Part shown: positions 16,158 to 25,337 of the stretch, in pieces
How positions within the stretch are numbered: position 1 is the stretch's first letter
How the letters are laid out: every line of letters starts with the position of its first letter
Source of the DNA: Planctomycetota bacterium
GTDB taxonomy: Bacteria > Planctomycetota > Phycisphaerae > UBA1845 > PWPN01
Direction: 5' to 3'
Length of the DNA: 64,000 nucleotides
NCBI GenBank assembly: GCA_029550525.1
Contig: JAKPHF010000048.1
Span: 1 to 64,000 of the forward strand
Translations under genes and position numbers: made by a program
Notes under the pieces: model-generated
Told to the model about the DNA's origin: nothing
Seen by the model: only the letters and a program-made list of their open reading frames with translations
The model's database searches: none

Positions 16158-17762
16158 ATGGCGCACAAACGGGCGTGGTGGGAACGCGGGATCATCTATC
16201 AGATCTATCCCCGTTCGTTCAAGGACAGCGACGGAAACGGCATCGGCGACTTGCGCGGCATCTACGAGAAGCTCGACTATCTCCAGTGGCTCGGCGTCGA
16301 CGCGGTCTGGATTTCGCCCGTCTATCCGTCGCCCATGAAAGACTTCGGCTACGACGTCTCGAACTACACCGACATCGACCCCATCTTCGGAACCATGGCC
16401 GATTTTCACGCCCTGGAGGATGAGATCCACCGTCGCAGCCTGAAGCTCATCATGGATTTCGTCCCCAACCACACATCGGATCAGCACCCCTGGTTCATCG
16501 AGTCCCGATCCTCTCGTGACAACCCCAAACGCGACTGGTACATCTGGTGCGATCCGGCTCCCGAAGGCGGCCCACCTAACAACTGGCTCAGCAACTTCGG
16601 AGGCAGTGCCTGGACGTTCGATGAGAGGACCGGCCAGTACTACTACCACTCGTTCCTCCCGGAGCAGCCCGACGTCAACTGGCGCAACCCCGATCTCATG
16701 CACGCCATGTTCGACGTGCTGCGATTCTGGCTCGACCGCGGCGTGGACGGGTTTCGTGTGGACGTGATCTACCACATCGTCAAGGACGAGCATTTCCGCG
16801 ACAATCCGCCCAACCCTGATTATCAACCGGGCGAGAACCCCTACCACGAGTTTCTCTCGACCTACACGGCGGATCGGCCGGAAGTGCATGACATCATCGC
16901 CGGCATGCGCGAGGTGCTGGATGCCTACCGCGATCGCGTGCTCATCGGCGAGATCTACTTGCCGCTGGAGAGGCTGGTCGCGTACTACGGCGCCAGCGGA
17001 CGGGGCACGCACTTACCGTTCAACTTCCAGTTGATCCAGCTTCCCTGGCACGCCCAGGTGATTCGCGAAGCCATCGACAACTACGAAGCCGCCCTGCCCG
17101 AGTACGGCTGGCCCAACTGGGTCCTGGGCAACCACGACAAGCCGCGCCTGGCCTCGCGGGTCGGTCCGGCCCAGGCCCGCATTGCCGCCATGCTCCTGCT
17201 GACGCTCCGTGGCACACCCACGCTGTATTACGGCGACGAGATCGGCATGCACAACGTGCCTATCCCGCCTGAAAAGGTGCAGGACCCGTTCGAGAAGAAC
17301 GTGCCCGGCATGGGCCTGGGACGCGATCCCGCGCGCACTCCCATGCAGTGGGACGCCACCGAACACGCCGGCTTCTCGCAAGTCGAGCCGTGGCTGCCGG
17401 TCGGCAAGGACTATCGCACCGTGAACGTGGAGGTGGAACGCAACGATCCCCACTCCATGCTGACGCTCTATCACGAACTCATCGCATTGCGCCGTCGCGA
17501 GCCCGCCCTAGCCGTCGGGTCATACTCCTCCGTACCGGCACCTCACGAACTGCTCGCCTATCGACGCCAACACGGGAATCGGCAACTCATGATCGTCCTG
17601 AACTTCGGGCACAACCCGCACGGCTTCGAGTACAGCAGCAGCCTGGGCCGCGGAACGATCGTCCTCTCGACACACCTGGATCGCCAGGGCGAGGCGGTGC
17701 ACGGCCGGCTCAGCCTCCGCGGCGACGAAGGCGTGGTCATCCAGATCAACGCGCCGCAATAG
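16158..17762 (+). CDS. GH13 alpha-glucosidase / oligo-glucosidase-type enzyme
   Basis: This 534-residue alpha-amylase family enzyme lacks a signal peptide and probably works in the cytosol on imported alpha-glucosides. The (beta/alpha)8 barrel motifs are clear: IIYQIYPRSFKDSDGNGIGDLRGI at the start, LIMDFVPNHTSDQH, GVDGFRVDVIYH with the nucleophile Asp, LIGEIYLP with the acid/base Glu, and VLGNHDKPRLAS with the transition-state Asp. A C-terminal beta domain covers roughly residues 440-534. The pattern QPDVNWRNPDLMHAMFDVLRFWLDRGVDG fits the oligo-1,6-glucosidase and alpha-glucosidase branch. The ATG at 16158 is chosen because the upstream frame runs through a repeat. It is probably cotranscribed with the DUF2961 gene. 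Confidence 0.92.
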   Translation: MAHKRAWWERGIIYQIYPRSFKDSDGNGIGDLRGIYEKLDYLQWLGVDAVWISPVYPSPMKDFGYDVSNYTDIDPIFGTMADFHALEDEIHRRSLKLIMDFVPNHTSDQHPWFIESRSSRDNPKRDWYIWCDPAPEGGPPNNWLSNFGGSAWTFDERTGQYYYHSFLPEQPDVNWRNPDLMHAMFDVLRFWLDRGVDGFRVDVIYHIVKDEHFRDNPPNPDYQPGENPYHEFLSTYTADRPEVHDIIAGMREVLDAYRDRVLIGEIYLPLERLVAYYGASGRGTHLPFNFQLIQLPWHAQVIREAIDNYEAALPEYGWPNWVLGNHDKPRLASRVGPAQARIAAMLLLTLRGTPTLYYGDEIGMHNVPIPPEKVQDPFEKNVPGMGLGRDPARTPMQWDATEHAGFSQVEPWLPVGKDYRTVNVEVERNDPHSMLTLYHELIALRRREPALAVGSYSSVPAPHELLAYRRQHGNRQLMIVLNFGHNPHGFEYSSSLGRGTIVLSTHLDRQGEAVHGRLSLRGDEGVVIQINAPQ

Positions 17763-17851
17763 CGGTCATCAGGCTGCCCGCTCAAGGGACACCGGCCCAA
17801 ACGGCGAACGCTGTATTGCCAACCGCCAGTCCGTGCCTCATCATACGCTCC

Positions 17852-18835
17852 ATGCCTTTCTTCAAACGATTGATCTGGCTGGCGTGCTGGCTGATGCCGG
17901 CGAGTGTCTTTGCGACAGACACCGCCACCCGACCGGCTTCCGACAACCCCCGTGCAGCGACCATCCAACTTTTGCAGGATCCGAGCTTCGCTCGCGGGTT
18001 CCAGGTGTTTGACCCCAAACTGGGCAAGCACGTGGTCCGCGGCAAGCTTCAACCGCAACCAGCCATCGGCGAGCCGGTCTGGGGCCTGGCCCAATGGTCG
18101 AGCCGATGGAGTCTGGCGGATGCTCAACCCGAAAGGTTGGCCACCGGCGCGGTCCGGTTCGCGGATCCGGCCAAGTCGGTGACGTTCTGCCCGACGACGG
18201 GGTCGAACGCGGGTTTGGTTTTCACGCTGAGCGCCGGCCGCGAATACGACGGGCGGTTTCGCAAATCAACCGATCCGTGGGCGCATCTGCTGGCCGAGCA
18301 GCGGTTCCAGGTGCATCCACGAATCGTGGACCTCGAACGCTTGCGGTTTCGGATTCGCTGCCGGCTGTTGGCGGCCAAAGATTATGCCCCCGCGGGTGCC
18401 AATCTGCCCGGCCAGGCCGCCCAGTTCCTTGCGTATCTGACGGTCCAGAACCTCAACCGCGAGAGTCCGGGGTACGGCGACTATCTGTGGTTCGGTGTGC
18501 CGATCTATGACAGTCGATATCGTACGCCCGTGCCACATGCCGCCGCCGACATCGGTACGGGCAAGTTCATCTACAACCCGCCCGGCACGGCCTACACGAG
18601 CGAGAGCCTTCACGACGGTCAGTGGGTGAGCATCGATCGCGACGTGCTGCCGCTGATCCTGGAAGGATTGAGAACCGCCTGGGACCAGGGCCACCTGAAG
18701 CACTCGCGCGAGCTGGCAGACTTTCGTCTCGGCGGGTTCAATATCGGGTGGGAACTCCCCGGCACGCTCGACGTGTCGATGCAGTTCGATGGCCTCGGCA
18801 TCGAAGCAACTCTCAAAAACGGAGTCAAGCCATGA
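17852..18835 (+). CDS. Secreted hypothetical protein
   Basis: This 327-residue protein starts with a signal peptide (MPFFKRLIWLACWLMPASVFA). The mature part is rich in beta-prone segments and aromatic residues (VQNLNRESPGYGDYLWFGV, YNPPGTAYTSESLHDGQWV, FNIGWELPGTLDVSMQFDG), suggesting a beta-sandwich that could bind or cut carbohydrate. I do not recognise a family. Its stop codon overlaps the sulfatase ATG by four bases (ATGA), which indicates translational coupling. A partner role in breakdown of a sulfated glycan is therefore plausible but inferred from position only. Confidence 0.75.
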   Translation: MPFFKRLIWLACWLMPASVFATDTATRPASDNPRAATIQLLQDPSFARGFQVFDPKLGKHVVRGKLQPQPAIGEPVWGLAQWSSRWSLADAQPERLATGAVRFADPAKSVTFCPTTGSNAGLVFTLSAGREYDGRFRKSTDPWAHLLAEQRFQVHPRIVDLERLRFRIRCRLLAAKDYAPAGANLPGQAAQFLAYLTVQNLNRESPGYGDYLWFGVPIYDSRYRTPVPHAAADIGTGKFIYNPPGTAYTSESLHDGQWVSIDRDVLPLILEGLRTAWDQGHLKHSRELADFRLGGFNIGWELPGTLDVSMQFDGLGIEATLKNGVKP

Positions 18836-20292
18836 GACAGATGATCGCGCATGCCATTCTCGGGACGATGATCGCCAGCGCCGGCGTTCAACCGGCCGCA
18901 GCGCAGGCCACCCGGTCTGCGTCGTCCTCTCAACGCCCCAACATCCTGTTCATCATGACGGACCAACAGCACGCGGGCATGCTGAGTTGCGCCGGCAACC
19001 CGCATCTTCGTACACCGGCCATGGACGCCCTCGCCGCCGCCGGTACGCGATTCGAACTGGCGTATGCGACCAACCCGGTCTGCGTGCCCAGCCGATTCAG
19101 CCTGCAGACGGGCCGCATGCCCAGCGTCATCGGCATGCGCTCCAACGAAGGAAAGCTTCCCGTGCCCGAGCCGATCTGTGCCGAATCGCTGGGGCCGCTG
19201 TTGCGGAAGGCCGGCTACAAATGCGCATACGGCGGCAAGGATCACACGCCGACTGATCTGTCCGGGTACATGATGACCCACGGCTACGAGTTGCTCACTC
19301 GCGACGAGCGCGACAACCTGGCGGCACGCTGCGCCGAGTTTCTCGCCCGGCCGCACGATCGGCCGTTCTTCCTGTTCGTGTCGTTCATCAATCCGCACGA
19401 CATCTGCTACATGGCCATCAACGATCACCTGCGCAGCGAGGGCAGGCCGATCCGCACGAACCCTGCTTCCCAGTTTTGCGAGCGTCTGCTCGACCAGGCC
19501 CGCAGCAGCGGCGATCTGGCGGCCTTTGTCCGCGACCACTGTCCGCCGCTGCCCGACAATTTCGAGGTGCCATCACTCGAGCCGTCGTGCATTCGCACGG
19601 AATACGTCGAGCCCGTGGCGTTTCGCCAATTCGCCCGTGAGCACTATTCGGCCGACATGTGGCGGCTACACCGCTGGCTCTATTGCCACTTGACGGAAAG
19701 CGTGGACGCTCAGATCGCTATCGTGCTGAACGCCCTGCGCGACGCGGGCTTGGAACACAACACGCTGGTTGTGTTCACGAGCGATCACGGCGATATGGAT
19801 GCCGCCCATCGGCTCGAGCACAAGTCCGTGCTGTACGAGGAGTCGGTGCACGTTCCGCTCATCGTGTCCTGGAAAGGCAAGCTGCCGGCCGGCCGAGTCG
19901 ACCGGACGCACCTGATATCCAACGGACTCGATCTGCTGCCCACGCTGTGCGACTTTGCCGACATCGAGCCGCCGGCCGACCTGCCCGGGCGGAGCATCCG
20001 GCCGTTGCTCGAGGGCAAGGCGGACGATTGGCGCGACTACGTGGTCAGCGAGAGCCAGAACGGGCGTATGGTCCGCACGCAGCGTTACAAATATTGCCTC
20101 TACGACCGCGGCGAGAACCGTGAAATGCTCATCGACTTGCAGAACGACCCCGGCGAGATGCGAAACCTGGTCGGCTCCCCCGACCACCGCGAGGTGCTGA
20201 ACGCCCACCGGGCTTTATTGCAACGCTGGGTTAGGCAACAAGCGGACGACATGGCCGCCGCGTACCTCATCCCGCCGGAACCACAGAGCTGA
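18832..20292 (+). CDS. Secreted Cys-type sulfatase
   Basis: This 486-residue protein has a signal peptide (about residues 1-26, ending AAAQA) and the alkaline phosphatase-like sulfatase fold. NILFIMTDQQHAGM provides the first metal aspartate. PVCVPSRFSLQTGRMP contains the CxPSR signature whose Cys is converted to formylglycine. FTSDHGDMDAAHRLEHK provides further metal ligands and the catalytic Lys region. It would remove sulfate esters from polysaccharides or steroids outside the cytoplasm. An anaerobic sulfatase-maturating or formylglycine-generating enzyme is needed but is not in this window. It is coupled by a 4-base overlap to the preceding secreted protein. Confidence 0.93.
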   Translation: MRQMIAHAILGTMIASAGVQPAAAQATRSASSSQRPNILFIMTDQQHAGMLSCAGNPHLRTPAMDALAAAGTRFELAYATNPVCVPSRFSLQTGRMPSVIGMRSNEGKLPVPEPICAESLGPLLRKAGYKCAYGGKDHTPTDLSGYMMTHGYELLTRDERDNLAARCAEFLARPHDRPFFLFVSFINPHDICYMAINDHLRSEGRPIRTNPASQFCERLLDQARSSGDLAAFVRDHCPPLPDNFEVPSLEPSCIRTEYVEPVAFRQFAREHYSADMWRLHRWLYCHLTESVDAQIAIVLNALRDAGLEHNTLVVFTSDHGDMDAAHRLEHKSVLYEESVHVPLIVSWKGKLPAGRVDRTHLISNGLDLLPTLCDFADIEPPADLPGRSIRPLLEGKADDWRDYVVSESQNGRMVRTQRYKYCLYDRGENREMLIDLQNDPGEMRNLVGSPDHREVLNAHRALLQRWVRQQADDMAAAYLIPPEPQS

Positions 20293-20603
20293 GAAGGATG
20301 CTTGAGGCTTGAGTCCTGAGCCGAAGGCGAGAGAGGTTGATTGCGCTGAACGGGACTCATGTATATGGCACCCATGTGCGGATCCTCTCCTCGCGAGTTG
20401 GCGCACCTCGCTATAAGCAGGACATCGGCATGACAGCTCTTCTTGATGGCTTTCTCTGTGTCTCCCCTGTCTCTATGGTGAATCTTTTCAGACCCTCCGA
20501 ATGCAGGCTCCGCTTTTCAGGCCGGTGGAACCCCGATCCCCCAAATTGCGCTTCGCAAATCCGCCGGCGTTGAGTAGAATGGTGCATCCAGGGGGGAGAG
20601 CGA
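20293..20603. other. Repeat-bearing spacer between sulfatase and dockerin glycosidase genes
   Basis: This 311-base stretch holds no convincing gene. It carries a copy of the CTCAAG/CAGGACTC repeat family at 20299-20322 and a CTCTGTGTCTCC-type element near 20449-20484. A purine-rich GGGGGGAGAG sequence just before 20604 should be the ribosome binding site of the next gene. Confidence 0.55.
20299..20322. repeat. Dispersed CAGGACTCAAGCC repeat, copy 1 (inverted orientation)
   Basis: TGCTTGAGGCTTGAGTCCTG is the reverse complement of the element at 30334, 41681 and 58003. All copies are intergenic and close to a gene end. Confidence 0.55.
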
Positions 20604-22097
20604 ATGACCGGATGTAGCCCTTCGTTTCTCTTGTCGTTCCTGGCAATCGCGTCGGTGGTCACGGCCGCTCCGCCCAGCAGCAGCAAGCTGGGCATCCACC
20701 TGATCCACAATCACACGGCCGGCGTGACACAGATCTGTAACGCCCACCCGCGGGTGATCAAGATTCTGGACCTGAACAACGGCATGCTCTCGGCCATGAG
20801 GGCCTATAAAAACGCCACGCCCAACGGGCTGGTTGTGCTGCGAATCTACACGACCCGCCGTTACACGCTGGCCGACAACCCGGCGACCAGCGGAGCCCAC
20901 TTCTTCACCACCGTCCTGCAGCCTGCAATCAGCAGCCTGTCAGCGTCGGATCGTGCCCTCATCGATTATGTCGAAGGACCGAACGAGGGTGAGAACACGC
21001 CGACCTGGGGAACGGTTCAGGACGCTTTGTGGTTCAACGATTTTTGGATGGCGCTCGCCCCGCTCATTGCCAACGCCGGATTCAAACCTTGCGCCTTCAG
21101 CACGGCGGTCGGCAATCCGCCGGGCTCACAAGGCGAGATACAACAGAAGCTGGCGGCGGTCGTGCCGGCATTGCGACTCTGCAAGCAGCTCGGCGGGGCC
21201 TGGAGCTACCACGCCTACACACCCAACTGGTCCACGGATGTGAGCTTCCAATGGTGGTACTCGCTGCGGTATCGCCAGTTCTACAACTACTTCGCCAATT
21301 CGTTTCCCGACCTGGTGGACATGCCCCTGATCCTCACCGAGGCCGGCTTCGACAGCGGCGGCAGCCCCACCGGGTCAGGCTGGCAGGCCAACGGCACGGC
21401 CGCCCAATACCAGGCGTGGCTGACCTGGTGGGATGACCAGATCCGCCGGGACCCCTACGTGCTGGGTTCCACGATCTTCCAGATCGGCAGCCCGGGCACC
21501 TGGCCCTCGTTCGACCTGGAACCCATCGCAGGCTGGATGGCCAGCCACCTGGCGAGCCTGGCGCTGCCGTCGCTGGTGTGTTCTCCGACGACGCTCACGC
21601 CCTCAACCACGCAAGGCAGCAATCCGCCGCCGGACAGCTTCACGGTCACCAACGTCGGCCACAAGACCATGAGCTACACGATCAGCGATGACGTCGAGTG
21701 GCTCAGTGTCCATCCGACCAGCGGCACAAGCAGCGGTGAGACGGACACCATCGAGGTCACCTACACCGCCGCTGGATTGGCCGTCGGGACTCACATCGGC
21801 CGGATCACCGTGACTGCCGCCGGGGCCGAGCACTCGCCGGAGGTTGTGACTGTGACGCTCACGGTGAACGAAAAACCCATTCCGGGCGATCTGAACGGCG
21901 ACGGCTTCGTCGATGGCCGTGACGTGGCCATCTTCCTGCCGTGCATGACTGCTCCCCAGGAACCCCCGCAGGACCCCGCGTGCAGCGCTGCCGATTTCGA
22001 CGGCGACACCGACGTGGATCAATCCGACTTCGGCATCTTGCAGAAGTGCATCCGGGGCGACGCGGTTCCGGGCGACCGGACGTGCGCTGACTCCTAG
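20604..22097 (+). CDS. Secreted glycosidase-like protein with BACON-like and dockerin-like domains
   Basis: This 497-residue protein has a signal peptide (about 1-22). Residues 25-310 form a TIM-barrel-like domain related to clan GH-A: DYVEGPNEGENTP supplies a candidate acid/base Glu and PLILTEAGFDSGG a candidate nucleophile Glu. Residues about 320-415 resemble a BACON or similar immunoglobulin-like domain (WLSVHPTSGTSSGETDTIEV). Residues 425-485 hold two EF-hand-like loops, GDLNGDGFVDGRDVAIF and ADFDGDTDVDQSDFGIL, as in type I dockerins and planctomycete surface proteins. It probably acts outside the cell on a beta-linked polysaccharide. Ribosome binding site GGGGGGAGAG precedes the ATG. Substrate unknown. 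Confidence 0.82.
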   Translation: MTGCSPSFLLSFLAIASVVTAAPPSSSKLGIHLIHNHTAGVTQICNAHPRVIKILDLNNGMLSAMRAYKNATPNGLVVLRIYTTRRYTLADNPATSGAHFFTTVLQPAISSLSASDRALIDYVEGPNEGENTPTWGTVQDALWFNDFWMALAPLIANAGFKPCAFSTAVGNPPGSQGEIQQKLAAVVPALRLCKQLGGAWSYHAYTPNWSTDVSFQWWYSLRYRQFYNYFANSFPDLVDMPLILTEAGFDSGGSPTGSGWQANGTAAQYQAWLTWWDDQIRRDPYVLGSTIFQIGSPGTWPSFDLEPIAGWMASHLASLALPSLVCSPTTLTPSTTQGSNPPPDSFTVTNVGHKTMSYTISDDVEWLSVHPTSGTSSGETDTIEVTYTAAGLAVGTHIGRITVTAAGAEHSPEVVTVTLTVNEKPIPGDLNGDGFVDGRDVAIFLPCMTAPQEPPQDPACSAADFDGDTDVDQSDFGILQKCIRGDAVPGDRTCADS

Positions 22098-22218
22098 CCC
22101 GCACCATCTGTCGCCATTCTCGGGGCTCGGTAAAAAAAGAGGGAGAAAGCGCGTCAGTGTCACAAACGGGCGCGCAGCGAAGCCTCGCGAGATCGACGCA
22201 AGGGTGGCCGCGCAGGCG

Positions 22219-22302
22219 GCAGCTGTCAGCCGGAAGCTTGGCTCATAACCCATAGCTCACAGCTGACAGCTCTCGCTGTCTCGCCGCCTCTGTGGTGAAT
22301 CC
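22219..22302. repeat. Composite of AGCTGTCAGC inverted repeat and CTCTGTGGTGAATCC element
   Basis: AGCTGTCAGC near 22220 pairs with GCTGACAGCT near 22263, forming a long stem around AGCTTGGCTCATAACCCATAG. It is followed by a CCTCTGTGGTGAATCC element resembling the one near 20470. Both families recur elsewhere in intergenic positions. Confidence 0.55.
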
Positions 22303-22308
22303 CTTTGA

Positions 22309-24819
22309 TCAGCGCCGCGAACGGATCGGTTGCTCGAGCAGATCGACCTGCACCACTTTGCGCGTCTTGACGTTGATCCGCAGCGTCTTGATCTCGAATT
22401 TGCCCAGCGCGACCTTCACGCGCATGCCCAGGAACGGCAGCGACAACTCCGTGGTTCGCGGTTTGCCCGTCGGCTCGAAGAGTCGCACGATCAGATCGTT
22501 GCCCCGCTGGGCAGGTTTGACGGCCATGAGCTGCACGACTTTGTCGCTGAGCGTGACGCCGGGCTTGGGTTTGCGGCCGGTACCCGGCGGGAAGAACGAC
22601 AGCGCGAAAGGCTTTTCATTGCAGACGAGTGCCTCGCGGTCGATCGCTTCCAGACGCTGGTTCACGGGGCCCGCATTGACCCAGAACCTAAAGAGCCGCT
22701 CGCCCTGATCCTGTCGCGGCACATACCGGTCCTGCGGAACGATGGTTCGGTCGAAGATGGGATGGGCCGAGAATGCGGGCGACCGCATGAGCGTGAGCCG
22801 CACTTCGTTGTTGGCGTAGTCCGAGCCGTAGACACCATCATTGATGATGGTCAGGGCGATGTTGTCCTTGCGCGAGACCGCGGCCACCCACTTCTGGGCG
22901 ACCGCCTCATCGCCGTTGGCCGGCAGATCGCCCACGCCGCACGCGACCTGGCCCAGGTACTTCTCGTCGCGACCCAACGTGGGCACCGACAGCTTGAGCA
23001 TGCGGTCCTTCTCGTTCCAGTGCACGCGACACTCGACTTCCATCTGCGTGCCCCGCTTGGGCAGTTTGTAGCGCTGACAGATGAACGAGTCACCGTAGCC
23101 GAACATCGCCTCGACAACGCTGCGGACGTCGCCGTCCTCGATGATCCGCACGCTGGGCAGGAGCCCCTCGGTGGCACCGGAGATTTGCGTGCCCTTGGCG
23201 CGAGGCAGGAGCTTGAATCGACCGGCCACCTTGCGGAAGCTGCGCACGGTCATGCCCCACGGGTCTTCGTTGTCGGCGATCACCAGCGGAGCGAACGCGT
23301 TCTTGCCGACGTAGTCCACGCCTTTGACGCGATAGCGGTCCACCAGGCCCGTGCGGGTGTTGATGATCACTTCGAGATTGTCGCCGACGAAGCGGATTCT
23401 CCCGCCGCGCTCCTTGAGCTTGGGCGCCGGCTTTCTCTTGAGCACGGTGAGCCTGCAGTCGAAGCGGTTCATCTGGGCTGGCTTGAGCTCGGCCTCGAAG
23501 ACGATGCGCTTGCGCCAATCAAGATTGAGGCTGCTGAGCTGCTGCTCGACCTGGCTGGGCACGGGCTTGCCGTCCACATACGCCTTGGCGTCGGTGAACT
23601 GCTCTTCCCAGTTCGCGTCAGCCAGGTTGAACTCGCACTCCACCTGGGTGCGCACGGGGTACGGGTGGGGGTTGTACACCAGGATGGGAATCTCGCCCGG
23701 CTTGGCCTTGGGCTGCCCCTGGGCGAGGGCGAAGAAGGCTCGGGCCTTGACGCGGGAGGCGATCTCCAGACCGTGATCGAACATGCGCAGCGACGCCTCC
23801 TCCACCGGCTGGATGGACGTGCCGGGCAGAACGTCGTGGAACTCGCCGACCATCAGGTCGTGGAAGGCCTCGGCCAGTTCCTCGCGCGGGTACGCCATCA
23901 GCCCCTGGCTCGCCGCCGTCACCGCCATCTTTTCGAGCATGAACAGTTCGTTCTCGAGGAGGCGATGCTTCTGCTTGATTCGCACCATGGACGAGTAGCA
24001 GCCCACGCCCCACGGGTTCAGGTCCTTCTCGTGCCGGCGCAGCTTATCGCCGCGCGTGCGAACGAGATCGTCGAAGTAAGCCTCGGGGGTCGAGTGGATG
24101 AGGTCCCAGCCGGCCTTGCGCTTTTCGGGGATGAGCGAGCGGATTTGCCGCAAATCCTCGCGCGAGGGTCCGCCGCCATGGTTGCCCACTCCCCATAGCA
24201 GGATTCCGGGGTTGCGTTGGCCGTAGGAGTCGAGCCAGTCGTTGATTTTCTTGCTGATCTTACCCAACTGCGAGCTGTACCAGCCCAGCACGCGGGAGCC
24301 AATGATCTCCGAGCCGTCGTAGCCCACCCAGATGAAGTCGTCATCGGGCAACGGGCAATCCTGCTGGAAAGGCCGGCAGCACAGATACGAGGTGTAGCCG
24401 GCCTTGGCCAGGATCTGCGGCAGGCCGCGGGTGTGGCCAAAGGGGTCGAGATTGATCGCCGTCTTTACGTCAACGCCGAACTTCTCCTTGAAGTACGTGC
24501 GGCCGAGCAGGATCTGACGCACGAAGGACTCACCGGAGGGCATGTTGCAATCGGGCTGGAGATACCAGCCGCCCATGATGTGCCACTTGCCCTCGCGGAC
24601 CAGCCGCTGGATGCGCTTGAACAAAGTCGGCTCGTACTCCTCAACCCACTTGTAGAGCGTCACTTCGTTGTGGTTGAAGACGAACCCGGGAAACTCCTCG
24701 ATGAGGTCAGCCGCGGTACGGAACGTCGAGATGGCCTCGGCGGCACCTTCCTCCCATTCCCAGAGCCAGACCGGATCGATGTGTGCGTTGCAGATCAGGT
24801 GAACCCGCTTGTTGGCCAC
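22309..24819 (-). CDS. Cytosolic GH38 alpha-mannosidase
   Basis: This 836-residue protein has the GH38 zinc site HIDPVWLWEWEEG at residues 13-25 and the nucleophile aspartate in NLDPFGHTRGLPQIL. Further conserved patches are HNEVTLYKWVEEYEP and WHIMGGWYLQPDCNMPSGES. The C-terminal half is the beta-rich mannosidase domain. There is no signal peptide, so it probably trims imported alpha-mannosides in the cytoplasm. It is a single gene on the minus strand, with no clear operon partner. A second, secreted GH38 lies about 7 kb away and is only distantly similar. Confidence 0.93.
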   Translation of the reverse strand: MANKRVHLICNAHIDPVWLWEWEEGAAEAISTFRTAADLIEEFPGFVFNHNEVTLYKWVEEYEPTLFKRIQRLVREGKWHIMGGWYLQPDCNMPSGESFVRQILLGRTYFKEKFGVDVKTAINLDPFGHTRGLPQILAKAGYTSYLCCRPFQQDCPLPDDDFIWVGYDGSEIIGSRVLGWYSSQLGKISKKINDWLDSYGQRNPGILLWGVGNHGGGPSREDLRQIRSLIPEKRKAGWDLIHSTPEAYFDDLVRTRGDKLRRHEKDLNPWGVGCYSSMVRIKQKHRLLENELFMLEKMAVTAASQGLMAYPREELAEAFHDLMVGEFHDVLPGTSIQPVEEASLRMFDHGLEIASRVKARAFFALAQGQPKAKPGEIPILVYNPHPYPVRTQVECEFNLADANWEEQFTDAKAYVDGKPVPSQVEQQLSSLNLDWRKRIVFEAELKPAQMNRFDCRLTVLKRKPAPKLKERGGRIRFVGDNLEVIINTRTGLVDRYRVKGVDYVGKNAFAPLVIADNEDPWGMTVRSFRKVAGRFKLLPRAKGTQISGATEGLLPSVRIIEDGDVRSVVEAMFGYGDSFICQRYKLPKRGTQMEVECRVHWNEKDRMLKLSVPTLGRDEKYLGQVACGVGDLPANGDEAVAQKWVAAVSRKDNIALTIINDGVYGSDYANNEVRLTLMRSPAFSAHPIFDRTIVPQDRYVPRQDQGERLFRFWVNAGPVNQRLEAIDREALVCNEKPFALSFFPPGTGRKPKPGVTLSDKVVQLMAVKPAQRGNDLIVRLFEPTGKPRTTELSLPFLGMRVKVALGKFEIKTLRINVKTRKVVQVDLLEQPIRSRR

Positions 24820-25337
24820 GTCCTACCTCGCTTCGTACAGGTGTTCGTACAGGTGTCGGTTCGCAAGAAGCCCGGTTGGTGCGTCACGGCGCACGCCAAG
24901 CCGCCGCATGTTTATGTAATGCGCGAAGTTTAACGCTTTAGTCTGCGGTCTGCGAGTCAATCGCTTCAGTTCTTGTCGACGCAACGCCACTCTACTCTCA
25001 CGAACGATCGGACAGACATCAACTCAGGCATGCGTCCCTCAATGCGCCGCGCATCATAGCGTAAGGATATGAAATACAACTATTTATGCATTCATCGCAT
25101 CGCGTGAAGCCCAGATCCGGGAACAACACCGGCGACGTCGCGCCCGCTCTGCGGTCGTGGCGGGAAAAAGCGAATGCAACGTGGCTCACACGGAGCTGTG
25201 ATCCTGCGTGCGTTGGCGCCATGGGATAGGCCCAGTATCATGAACCCGCCCGAGCCGGGTTCGTACGCAGTCAAGACTGCGCTGTCGAGCCGAAGCGCCG
25301 AGGTGTGTGGGGTGGCCGGCCTGCACGGGAGATCTAA
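24820..25337. other. 518-base spacer without a recognised gene
   Basis: This divergent region between the GH38 and the lipoprotein-like genes is more AT-rich than its surroundings around 25060-25100. It carries a direct repeat TTCGTACAGGTG at 24832-24856. I see no conserved coding frame and no known RNA. It should hold the promoters of both flanking genes, but no box is convincing. Confidence 0.5.
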
